DNA of 11,430 nt from Pyrinomonadaceae bacterium (GCA_013695245.1 JACDAW010000157.1:1-11430); one strand, 5' to 3'. Positions 1 through 7,447 are shown, counted from the stretch's first letter. The notes: generated by a model from the letters alone, not told the origin. Program-made: numbers and translations.

Positions 1-33
1 GTCTTACTTTGTCTGCCGCCACCAACTCGCCGC

Positions 34-612
34 TTATTTCAGTTTCGCGCGCTCTTCCGCGAGTCCTTTTAATATCTCACTCACAATCTCGCCCGCAGCG
101 CCGTCGCGTTTGAAGTCAAGCGCCGTCGCGTTTTCCCAAAACTCATCGAGGCCGCGTGCCCCCGCCCGCTCGAACATCAATGCTTGCATGAGCAGATCGA
201 TTACGTCCGCCGCCTTCACCAGACGCGCTTCGAGCGTCGCGCGATTTTCATATTCTTCATGTAAGCTACTTAGCTTCTCCGCCTGCGCCGCGCCCAACGG
301 CTCAATAATATCACTGAACGCATGCTCCTCCGCCGCCCGCCGCGTGTCGGCTCCGTAGTAGTGCAACACGGCGCGTGGCAGATCGCCCGTGCGTGCCTCC
401 GCCCAATCATGCAACACGGCGAGGCGCAACACGCGCTCAACATTAACATCAACGCCGCGCCGCGCGACCTCATCCGCCAACAACATCGCCGTCACGACAA
501 CACCGTAAGAGTGCGCCGCTACCGTCTCCGCGCCCGGCATCTGCCCTCGCAGAGTCCAACCTGTGCGATCAAGGCGCTTCAAACGCTGTAATTCGAGGAG
601 CGTGGTGAGCAT
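34..612 (-). CDS. HD-domain phosphohydrolase, YfbR/HDDC2-like (probable 5'-deoxynucleotidase)
   Basis: This 192-residue cytoplasmic protein has the metal-binding pattern of HD phosphohydrolases. H34 sits in an E-x-V-A-A-H segment (29-34), the HD pair is H68-D69 in AVLHDWAEA, E72 and D77 follow (GDLP), and a distal aspartate is D136 in KAADVIDL. The N-terminal LKRLDRTGW segment and the length of about 190 residues are typical of the YfbR/HDDC2 group. Characterised members use a divalent metal to remove phosphate from 5'-deoxynucleoside monophosphates. The ATG at 612 is chosen because the family N-terminal helix begins just after it; no good Shine-Dalgarno sequence is visible. The gene lies 35 nt downstream of the FAD-oxidase gene, across an AT-rich inverted repeat, so it may be the last gene of that transcript or separately controlled. 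The family call is firm; the substrate is inferred. Confidence 0.85.
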   Translation of the reverse strand: MLTTLLELQRLKRLDRTGWTLRGQMPGAETVAAHSYGVVVTAMLLADEVARRGVDVNVERVLRLAVLHDWAEARTGDLPRAVLHYYGADTRRAAEEHAFSDIIEPLGAAQAEKLSSLHEEYENRATLEARLVKAADVIDLLMQALMFERAGARGLDEFWENATALDFKRDGAAGEIVSEILKGLAEERAKLK

Positions 613-624
613 AAAGGCATTTTA

Positions 625-649
625 GATTTTTGATCTAGAATCAAAAATC
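625..649. repeat. AT-rich perfect inverted repeat between glcD-like gene and HD gene
   Basis: The arms GATTTTTGAT (625-634) and ATCAAAAATC (640-649) are exact reverse complements around a 5-nt centre. The right arm includes the first bases of the FAD-oxidase stop codon (648-650), and the element ends 12 nt before the ATG of the HD gene. The stem is almost all A:T and no U-run clearly follows it, so it is a poor intrinsic terminator. It could be an operator or an RNA hairpin near the HD ribosome-binding region. Confidence 0.6.
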
Positions 650-2096
650 ACACAAACATCTTTCCCGGATTAAGTATGTTATTCGGATCAAGAGCGCGTT
701 TGATTTTTTTCATCAGGTCAATGGTCGCTGCGCCGAGCGCCATGTCGAGATACGGGGCTTTGGTGTAGCCGATGCCGTGCTCACCGCTAATCGTTCCGCC
801 CAACTCAACTGCGGCCGCGAAAATTTCGCCGACCGATTTGCGCGCGCGTTTCACCGCCTCTGCATCTTCGCGGTCGCACATAAAGTTGACGTGAATGTTG
901 CCGTCGCCCGCGTGACCGAAGTTGACGACGAAAGTTTCGTTGCGTCGCCCGATCTCTTCCGCCCGGCGAATGAGTTCGGGCACGCGCGAGCGCGGCACAA
1001 CAACATCTTCGTTGAATTTAAGCGTCCCGTATTTTTTGATCGCCGGAGACAGCGCGCGGCGCACGTCCCACAGACGATCTTCATCCGCCGGAGTCACGGC
1101 GCGCAACACGTCGAACCCTCCGCCCGCGCGCATCACTTCTTCGACGATGAGCGATGCGCGCTCAACTTCCTCCGGTGCGCCGTCAACTGCAACCAGCAAT
1201 AGCGCGCCCGCGTTCTTTGAGATACCGAATGCAAACTCATTTTCGATTGCCTCAATCGCGTGTTTGTCCATCACTTCGATGGCGACGGGCACAAGCGATC
1301 TTTGCGCGAAACGCGGCACGCAAAGACAAGCTTCTTCCATCGTGCGAAACGTCGCGCGCACAGTCCGCGTCGCTTCTGGCAACGGAAGCAACCGCAGCGT
1401 CGCTTCCGTAATAATTCCTAACATGCCTTCCGAACCGCAGATCAATCCCGTCAGATCAAACCCGACAACGTTCTTGCTCGTCACGCCGCCCGTGCGGATG
1501 ATCTCGCCCGATGGCAATACGACTTCAAGACCAAGCACGTAGTGTTTTGTCACGCCGTATTTCGCCGAGCGAATGCCGCCCGCATTCTCCGCGATGTTGC
1601 CGCCGATGAATGATTGCTTGTAAGAAGAAGGATCAGGTGGGAAAAAGAGCTTATGCTTTTCGACCGCTTGTTGCAAAGCGTAAGTGACAACGCCGGGTTC
1701 AGTCACAACATAGAGATCGGCGACGTTGATCTCTTTGATCTCGTTCATGCGATCCGTTCCGATAACTACGCCGCCTTCGACGGGCACCGCGCCGCCCGTG
1801 TAACCGACTCCGCCGCCGCGCGCCGTCACCGGAAAGCGACGCTCGTTAGCGAGTCGCAAAATCTCACTGATCTCTTTCGTTATGCGCGGAAACAAAACGA
1901 CTTCCGGCGGAAACTTCTCCTTCACCGCATCCTGCGCATAAGGCTCAACGCGCTCCGGCTCGGTGAGCACATGCTCCGCGCCGACGATAGCTCGCAGACG
2001 TTCTTGAACATCGCTGTCCGAAGCGGCGGTGCGCGCTCGCTTCTGAGGCAGCGTCGCCCGTTCAGATGTTTCGTTCTCGCTTAAAAAGTTTTCCAT
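648..2096 (-). CDS. glcD: FAD-linked 2-hydroxyacid oxidase, GlcD / D-lactate dehydrogenase family
   Basis: This 482-residue flavoprotein has the FAD_binding_4 (PCMH-type) plus C-terminal FAD-oxidase layout. The FAD loop is T-A-R-G-G-G-V-G-Y-T-G-G (about 91-102). A second nucleotide-binding segment is GGNIAENAGGIRSAKYG (about 165-181), followed by GSEGMLGIITEATLRLLP. The C-terminal half has the hallmarks GHAGDGN (394-400), GEHGIG (438-443) and DPNNILNPGK (470-479). The family includes the glycolate oxidase subunit GlcD, D-lactate dehydrogenases and D-2-hydroxyglutarate dehydrogenase; all pass electrons from FAD to quinone, cytochrome or a partner subunit. No GlcE or GlcF partner gene lies in the window. 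A GTG directly precedes the ATG at 2096; the ATG is preferred. Co-orientation with the larA-type racemase 1.2 kb upstream favours D-lactate or a similar 2-hydroxyacid, but this is inferred. The symbol marks the family only. Confidence 0.9.
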   Translation of the reverse strand: MENFLSENETSERATLPQKRARTAASDSDVQERLRAIVGAEHVLTEPERVEPYAQDAVKEKFPPEVVLFPRITKEISEILRLANERRFPVTARGGGVGYTGGAVPVEGGVVIGTDRMNEIKEINVADLYVVTEPGVVTYALQQAVEKHKLFFPPDPSSYKQSFIGGNIAENAGGIRSAKYGVTKHYVLGLEVVLPSGEIIRTGGVTSKNVVGFDLTGLICGSEGMLGIITEATLRLLPLPEATRTVRATFRTMEEACLCVPRFAQRSLVPVAIEVMDKHAIEAIENEFAFGISKNAGALLLVAVDGAPEEVERASLIVEEVMRAGGGFDVLRAVTPADEDRLWDVRRALSPAIKKYGTLKFNEDVVVPRSRVPELIRRAEEIGRRNETFVVNFGHAGDGNIHVNFMCDREDAEAVKRARKSVGEIFAAAVELGGTISGEHGIGYTKAPYLDMALGAATIDLMKKIKRALDPNNILNPGKMFV

Positions 2097-2117
2097 CACT
2101 CATTTCAAACCCGTCAT

Positions 2118-2146
2118 ACTTTAGCCTGCTATCTTCTCTTCATCAA
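2118..2146 (-). promoter_or_regulatory. Weak sigma-70-like promoter candidate for the FAD-oxidase gene
   Basis: Reading the minus strand, TTGATG (2146-2141) and TAAAGT (2123-2118) are separated by 17 nt and lie just upstream of the start at 2096. Each hexamer matches the consensus at only four of six positions. The 230-nt gap 2097-2326 otherwise shows no convincing gene, so some regulatory sequence is expected there. This is a pattern match with no further support. Confidence 0.3.
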
Positions 2147-2326
2147 CAAACGCCCAGCTATTACGTTAAACGAAAACGGCGACGCCGCGAAATTATTCCA
2201 CAGCGCCGCCGCCCCTCTCATGCCGCTCTTGTTGCGGCCTTTAATTGTACTTTCAACTGAGGCTTGCCGTTTGCGAATACTCCCGAAGCGCATGTTCGCT
2301 GGAGTCGAAACGTGCGCGTCAAACAT

Positions 2327-2476
2327 TTAACTGCAAGCCGGATGCCTGCAATTGCAACTGATCTCCATCACGTTGCGCGCGTTGGCGCAATATTCGCTAC
2401 AATACTTTTCATTCTGCGCTACCGTGCAACTGCAACTGGGATGCGCGCATTTCTTTTCGTTTGTCTCGTCCGCCAT
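2327..2476 (-). CDS. Small bacterial metallothionein (SmtA/BmtA-like)
   Basis: This is a 49-residue cytoplasmic protein with eight cysteines (10, 15, 17, 26, 30, 41, 43, 48) and two histidines (12, 45). The order C-A-H-P-S-C-S-C, then K-Y-C-S-E-Y-C-A-N, then C-N-C-R-H-P-A-C matches the bacterial metallothionein family, in which a K/Y-Y-C-S-E-x-C-A segment links two Cys-rich parts. Members bind several Zn, Cd or Cu ions through thiolates and histidines for storage or detoxification. The ATG at 2476 is chosen because a near-perfect AAGGAGG (2485-2491) sits 8 nt upstream; a longer in-frame reading from 2569 has no such site and adds a tail unlike the family. The gene lies about 110 nt after the secreted-protein gene and in the same orientation as the zinc exporter at 6476-7447. 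The family call comes from motif memory, not a search, but the pattern is distinctive. Confidence 0.85.
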   Translation of the reverse strand: MADETNEKKCAHPSCSCTVAQNEKYCSEYCANARNVMEISCNCRHPACS

Positions 2477-2584
2477 CTCGATTTCCTCCTTCTGAAAGCG
2501 AATGGTTGTAACTTGGTCGGGGCAGCGTTCCGTATAAGTTTCAACCTTCAAGTCAAGAGAGTCAAGCACCGTGCGGCTCTCATT

Positions 2585-3214
2585 TCACGGCGCAACTCTT
2601 AACACGATCCGCACGCGCTCTTTGCCCACTTCGATCTCCAATGGGTTGCCGAGCTGCACGGGCAGCGTCGCGCCGTTGATTTCAATTTGAAGTGGCGGCA
2701 GCGTCGCCGTTCTATCCTTGTTCGTTCCCCGTGCGCTTGCGTTGATCGTTTGCACAGTGGTCGAGGGGCGCGGCGCATCTCCGGCGCGCATCAGCAGATT
2801 AATCGCGGTGATCCGCCATGCGGCAGGCTTTGCCGTTAAACGAAGTCCCGGCGTGTCAACCTCCGCGCGCTCGCCCGGCGCAAACGCGCTCAGCGTCCAC
2901 AAACCTTCACCGCAACGCACGCCGCCCGCATCATAAAAGGTCGCGTAGCCCGAAGCGTAAGTATAAAAAACTTGGCTGCGATTTTCGAGAATGAGGCGCG
3001 CGTTCTTCGTCAACGCCTCCGGCGGCCCCTCAATCGCAGCGGAGCGCAAACTCGCCGCCAACACCGTCTGACCGCTTGTGTCCAATGCAACGGCTTGTTC
3101 AGTCAACGGCACAGGTCGCACATCAGCGCCACCGCCGCTTTGAGTTTCTTGAGCCTGCGCGCTTAACGCTCCGCACAGAAGCCACACGCCAACGAAAAGA
3201 ATCGCTGCCTTCAT
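2585..3214 (-). CDS. Secreted or periplasmic protein of unknown function
   Basis: I do not recognise this 209-residue protein. A signal peptide is clear: MKAAILFVGVWLLCGALSAQA has a short basic start, a hydrophobic core and an A-x-A end, with probable signal peptidase I cleavage after residue 21. The mature part is rich in beta-forming residues. It contains a stretch like LILENRSQVFYTYASGYATFYD and ends with EIEVGKERVRIVLRV, consistent with a beta-sandwich or Ig-like fold. There is one cysteine in the mature part (GGVRCGEG) and no enzyme motif. The start at 3214 is supported by AAGGAG about 8 nt upstream. The gene begins 59 nt after the larA-type gene and precedes the metallothionein gene, so it is probably in the same transcription unit. 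Its role is unknown. Confidence 0.75.
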   Translation of the reverse strand: MKAAILFVGVWLLCGALSAQAQETQSGGGADVRPVPLTEQAVALDTSGQTVLAASLRSAAIEGPPEALTKNARLILENRSQVFYTYASGYATFYDAGGVRCGEGLWTLSAFAPGERAEVDTPGLRLTAKPAAWRITAINLLMRAGDAPRPSTTVQTINASARGTNKDRTATLPPLQIEINGATLPVQLGNPLEIEVGKERVRIVLRVAP

Positions 3215-3273
3215 TTTATCTTCTCCTTATTTATAAAGCTGAAAGATGCTAACAACGGAAAATTTCCCTGAGT

Positions 3274-4563
3274 TTATACATCCGTATTTTCACCTTCTCT
3301 AACAAAGGGCATCAAGGCTGCCCCGCGCGGCATGACGTATCCAGCGGCGGTTGAATCTACACGCTGCATCGCTTCATCGAGCGTGCGCGCCGGAAACATG
3401 TTCATGCGTCTCACGTCCTCATCATTTAAGTTCGAGACGAGGTGCACCCGAAAGCGCTCCGTTTTCGTCATCAAGGCCCACGCGGTCTGCCCCGTAACTT
3501 CGTAGCTTTCGCGCAAACGCGCGCCGAGTTCGTTTGAATCTTTCGCATCAAACCATTTCAAAAAATCATCGCGCCCGAAACCTTCCGCGCATTCAGCGAG
3601 CAAAACGATCTCGCCGCCTTCCGCGCACGCAAGCGCCCCCATCTCCAAAGCTTTGTGCGCTTGAATGAGATTTACATCGTATGGAGTGCCGCCGCAACTC
3701 ACGATCACGACGGAGCGCTTTCCGTTAATACGCGCCACGTGTTCATCTGCATATTCAGCGCACGCGCGGCGATGTGCCGCGCGCCAATCACCGCAATAAA
3801 CGCGCATGATACCTCCGCGCTCGTTTGTCACCGTATTGATCAGAAACGACGGCGCGATCTCGGCCGCGATGCGTTCACATTCTTCGTGAACAAGATTTCC
3901 GTCGAGTCGCCCTGCGCCAACTCCTGCGCGGCGCTTGCCGCCTTGCTCGAAGTCTAGGGCGAGCAAATGCGTCGCTGCAATCGTTCGTTCGGAGGCGAGG
4001 CCGGGGCAGATGGATTTGCGCCCGCCCGTGAATCCCGCAAAGTAATGAAACCCGACTGCGCCCGTCAGGATAATGTGATCGTGTTCCGTGAGAGCGCGGT
4101 TAAGTTCGATGGGCGTGCCGCGCGTCGTCATGCCGAAAGATACGTGCTGCGCGGTGTCGCGCGCGTTGTGGTCGAGAATTTTGATTCGCTGTGTGATGAA
4201 TGAAGTGAGCAGGTTCTCTTTTTCTACGGGCGTGACCTTGCGGTGGATTCCGGTAGCGAAGATGATGCGGAGATCGTAAGGCGCAACGCCGAGTTGGATG
4301 AGACGCCGCACAAGCAGATTGACAACAGTCGCGCTTCCCGTCTGGCGCGTTGCGTCTGAAACGACGACGAGCACAGTCTCGTTCGGCGAGATGATCTCTT
4401 CGAGCGGTTGCGAGTCAATCGGTTGATCAAGTTCCGCGCCGATCTCGACATCAGACAGAGCTTGTTCGCTCGCCGCATTAACATTTTCCAGCACACTAAA
4501 CCGATCTTCCGCGTAGTGGAAAGAAAAATCACTCTTCCCGTATTTTAGCTTGATGTTGCTCAT
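3274..4563 (-). CDS. larA: LarA-family nickel-pincer 2-hydroxyacid (lactate) racemase
   Basis: This 429-residue cytoplasmic enzyme is close in length to Lactobacillus plantarum LarA (about 424). The residues known from that structure are all present in order. D70 and R73 lie in SDATRQTG, H107 in TGIHR, H173 and K183 in HYFAGFTGGRKSICPG, and H199 follows 16 residues after the lysine, as in LarA. A later Q301/K304 pair (QAHK) also fits. In LarA the lysine covalently holds a nickel pincer nucleotide, a histidine ligates nickel, and two histidines act as acid/base in racemising lactate. The family also contains racemases and epimerases for other 2-hydroxyacids, so the exact substrate is open. The cofactor-making genes larB, larC and larE are not in the window. 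The gene follows a small unknown ORF by 24 nt; its Shine-Dalgarno sequence is weak, suggesting coupled translation. Confidence 0.9.
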   Translation of the reverse strand: MSNIKLKYGKSDFSFHYAEDRFSVLENVNAASEQALSDVEIGAELDQPIDSQPLEEIISPNETVLVVVSDATRQTGSATVVNLLVRRLIQLGVAPYDLRIIFATGIHRKVTPVEKENLLTSFITQRIKILDHNARDTAQHVSFGMTTRGTPIELNRALTEHDHIILTGAVGFHYFAGFTGGRKSICPGLASERTIAATHLLALDFEQGGKRRAGVGAGRLDGNLVHEECERIAAEIAPSFLINTVTNERGGIMRVYCGDWRAAHRRACAEYADEHVARINGKRSVVIVSCGGTPYDVNLIQAHKALEMGALACAEGGEIVLLAECAEGFGRDDFLKWFDAKDSNELGARLRESYEVTGQTAWALMTKTERFRVHLVSNLNDEDVRRMNMFPARTLDEAMQRVDSTAAGYVMPRGAALMPFVREGENTDV

Positions 4564-4587
4564 GCGTAGGCGATTGGAGAAGCGCGA

Positions 4588-4830
4588 TTAAACGCCGAAG
4601 CTGATCAGCGCGCGTTCAATAAGGTTAAGCGAGGCGATGTTGGTGTCGCCCGCCGCGCGCGCATCAGCTAGCCAACGGCGCAGGCGTCGCGCTTCGTCGA
4701 GCGTGCGGATGCGACACGTGCCCGTAAGCGCAAGCGTTACCAACGGGTCGGGCGCGCCATGTGTGACGAGCGCGGCTTGCAAGCCCGCCTGCTCGCGCGC
4801 GTCCAATGTCAATAAAAGATTGATCTCCAT
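4588..4830 (-). CDS. Small 80-residue protein of unknown function
   Basis: I do not recognise this protein. It is soluble, with no signal peptide, membrane segment or cysteine cluster (one Cys). The middle (RTLDEARRLRRWLADARAAG) looks helical and basic, and the N-terminus is MEINLLLTLDAREQAGL. Its start lies 6 nt after the stop of the glycosyltransferase gene, with no strong Shine-Dalgarno sequence, which points to re-initiation or coupling. Its stop is 24 nt before the larA-type gene. The tight spacing in a co-directional run is the main support that it is real. It could be a small partner of either neighbour, but nothing in the sequence shows which. Confidence 0.6.
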   Translation of the reverse strand: MEINLLLTLDAREQAGLQAALVTHGAPDPLVTLALTGTCRIRTLDEARRLRRWLADARAAGDTNIASLNLIERALISFGV

Positions 4831-4836
4831 TGAACT

Positions 4837-6483
4837 TTAATTGACAGCATGTTCATCGTCTTGCAAGCGAATGATCGTGCAATACTTATCGTCGTAAATT
4901 TTTTCGCTGCGATTGTCTTTCATTAAATTAAGTTGAAAATTACCCGGCGAATCTTCGTGGCGGAGAAAGACGTAGCGCGCGCCGAAGCGTTCGCGCACCA
5001 GCTTTGCGGCGTCTCGCTCTTCGCCGCGAGTGATTCGGGTGTAGAGTTTAGCAAGATCGCGATTTTCATCAAGCAAATAAGTCGGGTCAAGACCGGAGAC
5101 GTAAGCGTGCCATGTGTCGTAATAAAAAATTTTCGGGAAGTCGTCCCAATTCGCGTTAAAGATGAGTTCGCCCGCGCGAACATTTCCCTGCACCCATTTC
5201 ATTCCGGCGCGGTATTGTTCCGGCGCGGCGCTGCCGCGAATGTCGTCTGCCGTCCGCCAGACGTTTGAAACGGCCGCCGCACCGAGCGCGACGACGATTG
5301 TTGCTACCGTGAAGCATTCCGTCAAACTCCAACCGCTCAATTTCCAAGCTGACAAATTCCACTTGCTTCTGACGCGCGTCGCAACAAGATTTTCGTCCGT
5401 TGCGTTTGCAAACGAGTTATTAATTTTCCTTTCGCGCGCGCGGTCAAAGACGGGCTGGAGCGCGAAGGCGGCGAAGAGCACCGCAAACGGCGGCCAGTAT
5501 TCAGCCCAGCGCCGCGAACGAAAATTAGCGAGCAATAAAAGCGTCGAGAAAATGAGCAAGAAGAGCGGGCGCGCGGCGAGGCTTTTTTCTCGCGCATTGA
5601 AAGCAATATAGCCGCACGCCATCGCCAGAAACGCGACGAGGCAGTTGTCTAAAAACTCCCAACTGTTATACGGATACCATTCATTACCCACTTCCGTTGA
5701 GAATCCACCGGCGGTCGCTTTGATCACAACGTGCTCGACGAAAAGCGAAATGTTGTGAGGGAAATATGGATTGATAACGAAGCCGAGCAACGCGCCCGCG
5801 CTCGTCCAGAGAATCGCGCGCCACTCAAAACGTCGTTCGCTCCACCACACAACAAGCGTCCAGATCACGGCCGCTGCAACCACCAATACCCACAGGCTGT
5901 ACGTCCACACGTAAAGAAACGCGAGCGGCGCAAGCCAGATGTATTTTCTTTCAAACAGCAAATAGATTCCCGCCACCATCAACACAAGCGACAAACTCAT
6001 CGCCTTCGTCATGTTGATCCGGAAGAGAAACGCATTTGACGCGGCGAAGAGCGCAATGAGCCACACGAGCGGGTAACTCAAACGGTAGCGCACGACGAGC
6101 CAGTAAAGAGCCGCGATGCCGAGCGTCGAAAACAACCACGCGCCAACCTTCGCTCCAAACACTTCGTCTGCGAACCACGTGAAAGGTATTTGCAGTATGT
6201 GAAAAAGAAAATGATGATCAACGTAAGCAGACGGGTTGAGCGTCGTGAGCGGCAAGAAAGTGAAGCGCGGCGGAAACTCGCCCTTGATCATTCCTTCCCA
6301 CAACAGCCGACTCCAACGCGCGTGATAATAACCGTCGAAATCGCCACAGCAGATCGCGCGTGTCGAAAATTGTAGATACCAGATCACAGAGGCGATGGCG
6401 GCGACACCTGCCGCGAAGTAAAGCAGCGCCGGGTTTTTACGCGCCCAATTCAATCGCCAGCTTTTAAGATTCGCCTCAGCCAT
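4837..6483 (-). CDS. Polytopic GT-C-type glycosyltransferase, STT3/dolichyl-mannosyltransferase-like
   Basis: This integral membrane protein (548 residues from the chosen start) has about ten hydrophobic helices between residues 20 and 430, then a soluble C-terminal part of about 130 residues. The first extracytoplasmic loop carries CCGDFDGYYHARW (about 45-57), and a second loop has YVDHHFLFH (about 87-95). These resemble the D-x-D/D-x-Y-Y-H motifs with which STT3/AglB and related GT-C enzymes bind metal and lipid-linked sugar. The C-terminal part has NANWDDFPKIFYYD, possibly equivalent to the W-W-D acceptor-site region. Such enzymes move sugar from a polyprenyl carrier to a protein, lipid or glycan on the outer face of the membrane. 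The ATG at 6483 is preferred to one at 6528: it overlaps the stop of the CDF gene by 8 nt and avoids an odd arginine-rich extension. Donor and acceptor are unknown. Confidence 0.75.
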   Translation of the reverse strand: MAEANLKSWRLNWARKNPALLYFAAGVAAIASVIWYLQFSTRAICCGDFDGYYHARWSRLLWEGMIKGEFPPRFTFLPLTTLNPSAYVDHHFLFHILQIPFTWFADEVFGAKVGAWLFSTLGIAALYWLVVRYRLSYPLVWLIALFAASNAFLFRINMTKAMSLSLVLMVAGIYLLFERKYIWLAPLAFLYVWTYSLWVLVVAAAVIWTLVVWWSERRFEWRAILWTSAGALLGFVINPYFPHNISLFVEHVVIKATAGGFSTEVGNEWYPYNSWEFLDNCLVAFLAMACGYIAFNAREKSLAARPLFLLIFSTLLLLANFRSRRWAEYWPPFAVLFAAFALQPVFDRARERKINNSFANATDENLVATRVRSKWNLSAWKLSGWSLTECFTVATIVVALGAAAVSNVWRTADDIRGSAAPEQYRAGMKWVQGNVRAGELIFNANWDDFPKIFYYDTWHAYVSGLDPTYLLDENRDLAKLYTRITRGEERDAAKLVRERFGARYVFLRHEDSPGNFQLNLMKDNRSEKIYDDKYCTIIRLQDDEHAVN

Positions 6484-7447
6484 TCGCTTCCGATTCCCGC
6501 GCCGAGCGAAAACAAGCGGTGGCGGCATGACAGAAATGAAAAGTTTCGTCCCCGAACTCCGCCGTCTCCATTTGAATCGTGAGGTGATCGACCCCGAAGC
6601 GTTCGCGCAATTTAATTCTCAACTCCTTCAAAAGCTTTGGCTGCGCCGCGCCCTCCGTGTGAACCACGTGCGCGCTCAAAGCTTCGCGCCCCGATGTGAT
6701 CGTCCACACGTGCAAATCGTGTACATCCTCAACGCCTTCCGTATCGAGAATCGCCGTTTCAACCGCCGCCAGATTGATGTGCGCGGGCGTGCCTTCCAAA
6801 AGCACGTTCGTCGCTTCACGAATTAACTTCCAACTGCTCCACACAATTAGCATTGCGACAAAGACGCTGCAAACCGGATCAGCCCACGCCCAACCGTAAA
6901 CAGATAAAAGTATGGCGGCAATAATTGCGCCGACCGAGCCGAGCGCGTCGCCGATAAGATGCAGCCACGCTCCGCGCATATTCAGATCGTGATTATGACC
7001 GCCGTGCAGCAGCCACGCGCAAACGAGATTAACGACGAGTCCGCCCGCCGCGATCAAAGCCATCTCGAAGCCGCGCACTTCGGGCGGGAAATAGAATCGC
7101 GCCCATGCCTCACGGAAGATGAGCAGCGCGACGATGACAAGCGAAACGCCGTTCGTGAGCGCGGCGAGAATCTCCAAACGGTAATAGCCGAAAGTCTTCT
7201 CCGGCGTCGCGGGCTTCGCCGCAAACCTTAACGCTAAAAGCGCGAGCGCAAGCGCGGCAACGTCCGTCAGCATGTGTCCCGCGTCGGCAAGCAACGCGAG
7301 CGAACTTGTCCACCACCCGCCCGCAGCTTCCGCCAACATGTAAACGGCGGTTAAGACCATTACTATGCCGAGTCGCTGACGACTGCGCGCGTGCATACCT
7401 GCGTGCGTGTCCGCATGACCTGACTTGTGTTCGATTGCGTGTGCCAT
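6476..7447 (-). CDS. Cation diffusion facilitator (CDF) family zinc/divalent-metal exporter
   Basis: This 323-residue inner-membrane antiporter exports Zn2+ and related ions in exchange for protons. The N-terminus is histidine-rich (H3, H7, H11, H15, H19), as in many zinc CDFs. Six membrane segments follow. TM2 has LLADAGHMLTD, giving H58-x3-D62, and TM5 has HLIGDALG, giving H163-x3-D167. The H-x3-D pair in both helices is the transport site associated with zinc preference, in contrast to the D-x3-D of iron/manganese types. The family signature FGYYRLEILAALTNG is at about 86-100. A histidine-rich loop (HGGHNHD, about 148-154) lies between TM4 and TM5. The cytoplasmic C-terminal domain has VEDVHDLHVWTITSG. 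It is the first gene of the leftward block, with a promoter-like sequence and a palindrome upstream. Metal specificity is inferred from motifs. Confidence 0.92.
   Translation of the reverse strand: MAHAIEHKSGHADTHAGMHARSRQRLGIVMVLTAVYMLAEAAGGWWTSSLALLADAGHMLTDVAALALALLALRFAAKPATPEKTFGYYRLEILAALTNGVSLVIVALLIFREAWARFYFPPEVRGFEMALIAAGGLVVNLVCAWLLHGGHNHDLNMRGAWLHLIGDALGSVGAIIAAILLSVYGWAWADPVCSVFVAMLIVWSSWKLIREATNVLLEGTPAHINLAAVETAILDTEGVEDVHDLHVWTITSGREALSAHVVHTEGAAQPKLLKELRIKLRERFGVDHLTIQMETAEFGDETFHFCHAATACFRSARESEANG

Noticed and set aside
777..1542. Long plus-strand frames opposite the FAD-oxidase gene
   Set aside because: They are antisense to a gene with complete family motifs, are rich in Arg/Ser/Ala as expected from GC-biased shadow frames, and match no family.
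2129..2326. 65-residue minus-strand frame starting directly after the metallothionein stop (TAA-ATG)
   Set aside because: It has no ribosome-binding site, its composition looks like translated intergenic DNA, and it resembles no known family. The stretch is better read as the leader of the FAD-oxidase gene.
2327..2569. Longer 80-residue reading of the metallothionein from an upstream ATG
   Set aside because: The upstream start has no Shine-Dalgarno sequence and the extra 31 residues do not look like the family, whereas the internal ATG at 2476 has an excellent AAGGAGG site.
2477..2584. TTGACT copies and TATACG upstream of the metallothionein as a dedicated promoter
   Set aside because: The spacing between the best -35-like and -10-like boxes is only 14 nt, so I could not support a promoter call, although a separate metal-induced promoter remains possible.
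6484..6528. Upstream start that would lengthen the GT-C protein by 15 residues
   Set aside because: There is no ribosome site, the extension is arginine/proline-rich, and it would overlap the CDF gene more deeply than the typical short overlap given by the ATG at 6483.
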